Shown here one piece after another: positions 62,333 through 64,000 of a stretch of DNA of 64,000 nt (positions are counted from its first letter, which is position 1; the number at the start of each line of letters is the position of its first letter). The position numbers and the translations under genes were made by a program. Origin of the DNA: Parahoeflea halophila (GTDB lineage: Bacteria > Pseudomonadota > Alphaproteobacteria > Rhizobiales > Rhizobiaceae); contig NZ_OCPC01000004.1 in the NCBI RefSeq assembly GCF_900220985.1, positions 372,001 to 436,000 of the forward strand. The letters run 5' to 3'. The notes beneath the pieces are model-generated. The model had not been told where the DNA came from and did no database searches. It saw nothing but the letters and a program-made list of their open reading frames with translations.

Positions 62333-64000
62333 ATGGCCAACCCGCAAGCGCTGGCGATCCAGAAGACAGGTTTTCAGGGAAAGGACATGGGCTTTGCCTT
62401 TGGCATCGTCGTCATCCTTTCCATCCTGTTCCTGCCAATTCCGGCTTTTCTCATCGATGTAGGGCTCGCGTTTTCCATCGCGTTTTCGGTTCTGATCCTG
62501 ATGGTGGCGCTGTGGATCAGGCGCCCGCTCGACTTCTCGTCGTTTCCGACCATCTTGCTGATTGCCACGATGATGCGGCTGTCGCTCAACATCGCGACGA
62601 CGCGCGTCATCCTCTCGGAAGGTCATCTCGGTCCCGATGCGGCAGGGCACGTCATCGGCGGTTTCTCGCAGATGGTGATGTCCGGGGATTTCGTCATCGG
62701 CGTCATCGTGTTTCTGATTCTGGTGACGGTGAACTTCATCGTCATTACCAAGGGCGCCACCCGCATCGCGGAAGTCGGTGCCCGCTTTACCCTTGATGCC
62801 ATTCCCGGCAAGCAGATGGCGATTGACGCAGACCTCTCGGCAGGCATGATCGATGACAAGCAGGCACACGAACGGCGCCGGGAACTGGAGCAGGAAAGCT
62901 CGTTCTTCGGTTCCATGGACGGTGCTTCGAAGTTTGTCCGCGGCGACGCCATCGCCGGTCTTCTGATCACCGGCATCAACATGTTCGGTGGCATCATCAT
63001 CGGTTTTGCCCGCCATGACATGGAGATCGGCGAAGCTGCCGATGTCTTCGTGCGGCTTTCGGTCGGCGACGGTCTTGTCAGCCAGATCCCGGCCCTGATC
63101 GTGTCTCTCGCAGCAGGCCTTCTGGTCTCGCGCGGCGGCCAGCTCGGCTCCACGGACGAGGCGGTCATCGACCAGCTGGGCGGCTATCCACGGGCGCTGT
63201 TTGCAGCTTCCGGTCTGCTCTTCCTGCTGGCCCTGATGCCGGGTCTGCCGTTCTTCCCCTTTGTCATTCTGGCCTCGGGCATGGCCTTTGCGAGCTGGAT
63301 CATCCCGCGCCAGCGCGATCAGAAAGCGCGCGCCGAGGCGCAGGAGATTCACCGCACCGAGCAGGAAGAAAAGGACAAGGAAAAGGATTCCGTCAAGTCG
63401 ATCCTCAAGACCGCCGAGATCGAACTGGTGCTCGGCAAGCAGGTCGCCACCAAGCTGCTCGGCAGCCACGAGGAACTCGCCTTCCGCGTCGCCAAGATGC
63501 GCAAGAAATTCGCAACCCAGTACGGGTTCGTCGTCCCCGAGATCAAGGTCACGGACGACATCTCGATCAAGGACAAGAGCTACCATATCCGCATCCACGG
63601 AACCACGGTGGCCGCCAACGATCTCAGGGTCGGTGAACTTCTGGTGGTGCTTGCCGGCTCCCATCGCCCCTCACTGCCCGGCGACGAGATCCGCGAGCCC
63701 GCCTTCGGCCTGCCGGCCCTGTCGGTACCGGAAAGCTTCGGCGAGGATCTCAAGCGCGAAGGCTTCCAGCCGATCGACAACGTCTCGGTCGTGCTGACGC
63801 ATCTGTCCGAGGTGATCCGCAACAACCTGCCGCAACTTCTGTCCTACAAGGACATGAAGATCCTCATCGACCGGCTCGATCCGGAATATCGCAAGCTCGC
63901 CGATGAGATCTGCACCTCGCATCTGACCTATTCCGGCTTCCAGGCCGTGCTCAAGCTGCTGCTGGCAGAGCGGGTCTCGATCCGCAACCTGCACCTCATT
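62333..64000 (+). CDS. flhA: flagellar export gate protein FlhA (3' truncated by window edge)
   Basis: FlhA forms the nonameric ring of the export gate. 556 codons are visible, cut by the right edge; the family is about 690-700 aa. Eight hydrophobic segments lie within about residues 19-325. The FHIPEP signature region includes [60 protein letters not shown], and [22 protein letters not shown]. The cytoplasmic domain begins after about 335 ([20 protein letters not shown] linker). ATG 62333 gives [14 protein letters not shown]; the frame runs to the end without stops. Confidence 0.96.
   Translation, partial: MANPQALAIQKTGFQGKDMGFAFGIVVILSILFLPIPAFLIDVGLAFSIAFSVLILMVALWIRRPLDFSSFPTILLIATMMRLSLNIATTRVILSEGHLGPDAAGHVIGGFSQMVMSGDFVIGVIVFLILVTVNFIVITKGATRIAEVGARFTLDAIPGKQMAIDADLSAGMIDDKQAHERRRELEQESSFFGSMDGASKFVRGDAIAGLLITGINMFGGIIIGFARHDMEIGEAADVFVRLSVGDGLVSQIPALIVSLAAGLLVSRGGQLGSTDEAVIDQLGGYPRALFAASGLLFLLALMPGLPFFPFVILASGMAFASWIIPRQRDQKARAEAQEIHRTEQEEKDKEKDSVKSILKTAEIELVLGKQVATKLLGSHEELAFRVAKMRKKFATQYGFVVPEIKVTDDISIKDKSYHIRIHGTTVAANDLRVGELLVVLAGSHRPSLPGDEIREPAFGLPALSVPESFGEDLKREGFQPIDNVSVVLTHLSEVIRNNLPQLLSYKDMKILIDRLDPEYRKLADEICTSHLTYSGFQAVLKLLLAERVSIRNLHLI

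Noticed and set aside
62285-63664. 459-codon minus-strand frame opposite flhA
   Set aside because: FlhA on the plus strand is clear and full of signature motifs; the antisense protein is Arg/His/Asp-rich shadow sequence.

Overview
The window is a GC-rich alphaproteobacterial chromosome segment. Gene content and order point to the Rhizobiales (Rhizobiaceae/Phyllobacteriaceae-like). From about 15.4 kb to the end it matches the single flagellar/chemotaxis region known from Sinorhizobium meliloti: icpA-cheS-cheY1-cheA-cheW-cheR-cheB-cheY2-cheD-cheT-fliF-visN-visR, then flhB through motA on the minus strand, then DUF1217-flgF-fliI through fliP, flagellins, motB-motC-motD/fliK, rem, flgE-K-L, flaF-flbT-flgD-fliQ-flhA. 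Genus cannot be fixed from sequence alone; a marine relative such as Hoeflea is only a guess.

0-7.5 kb is housekeeping: an SDR oxidoreductase, tRNA-Thr(GGU) on the minus strand, a small basic protein, murA, a DUF2948 protein, hisD, a UPF0262 protein, a low-molecular-weight phosphatase-like protein, infA, maf, yacG and tRNA-Phe(GAA). 7.5-15.4 kb looks accessory: an M24 peptidase, a convergent TRAP transporter (dctPQM order), a secreted DUF6636 protein, a bacterioferritin-associated ferredoxin plus bacterioferritin with a candidate Irr box, and a frameshifted, truncated di-heme oxidoreductase pseudogene, with long gene-poor gaps.

15.4-24.1 kb is a tightly coupled chemotaxis operon. 24.1-64 kb holds the flagellar genes: the MS ring, the VisNR master regulators, the switch (FliG, FliM, FliN), the export apparatus (FlhB, FliI, FliP, FliQ, FlhA, possibly a FliH-like protein), rod, rings, hook, hook-associated proteins, motor (MotA, MotB, MotC, MotE), five tandem flagellin genes and the regulators Rem, FlaF and FlbT. 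flhA runs off the right edge.

Three non-coding signals stand out. (1) An element CRCAAG-N10-TA (the che site has GGCAAG) with constant spacing precedes eight flagellar/chemotaxis transcription units: che, fliF, both sides of the motA/DUF1217 divergent promoter, flgB, the FliH-like/motB unit, flgE and flhA. (2) CtrA-type boxes (TTAA-N7-[T/G]TAAC) lie upstream of all five flagellin genes, and two TTAA-N7-TTAA boxes lie upstream of rem. (3) All five flagellin mRNAs share a 5' leader in which TGTCCC can pair with the Shine-Dalgarno region (GGGACA, or GGGGCA with a compensating G-U pair), a plausible target of FlbT/FlaF. Together they suggest a layered CtrA -> Rem -> flagellin hierarchy with post-transcriptional control.
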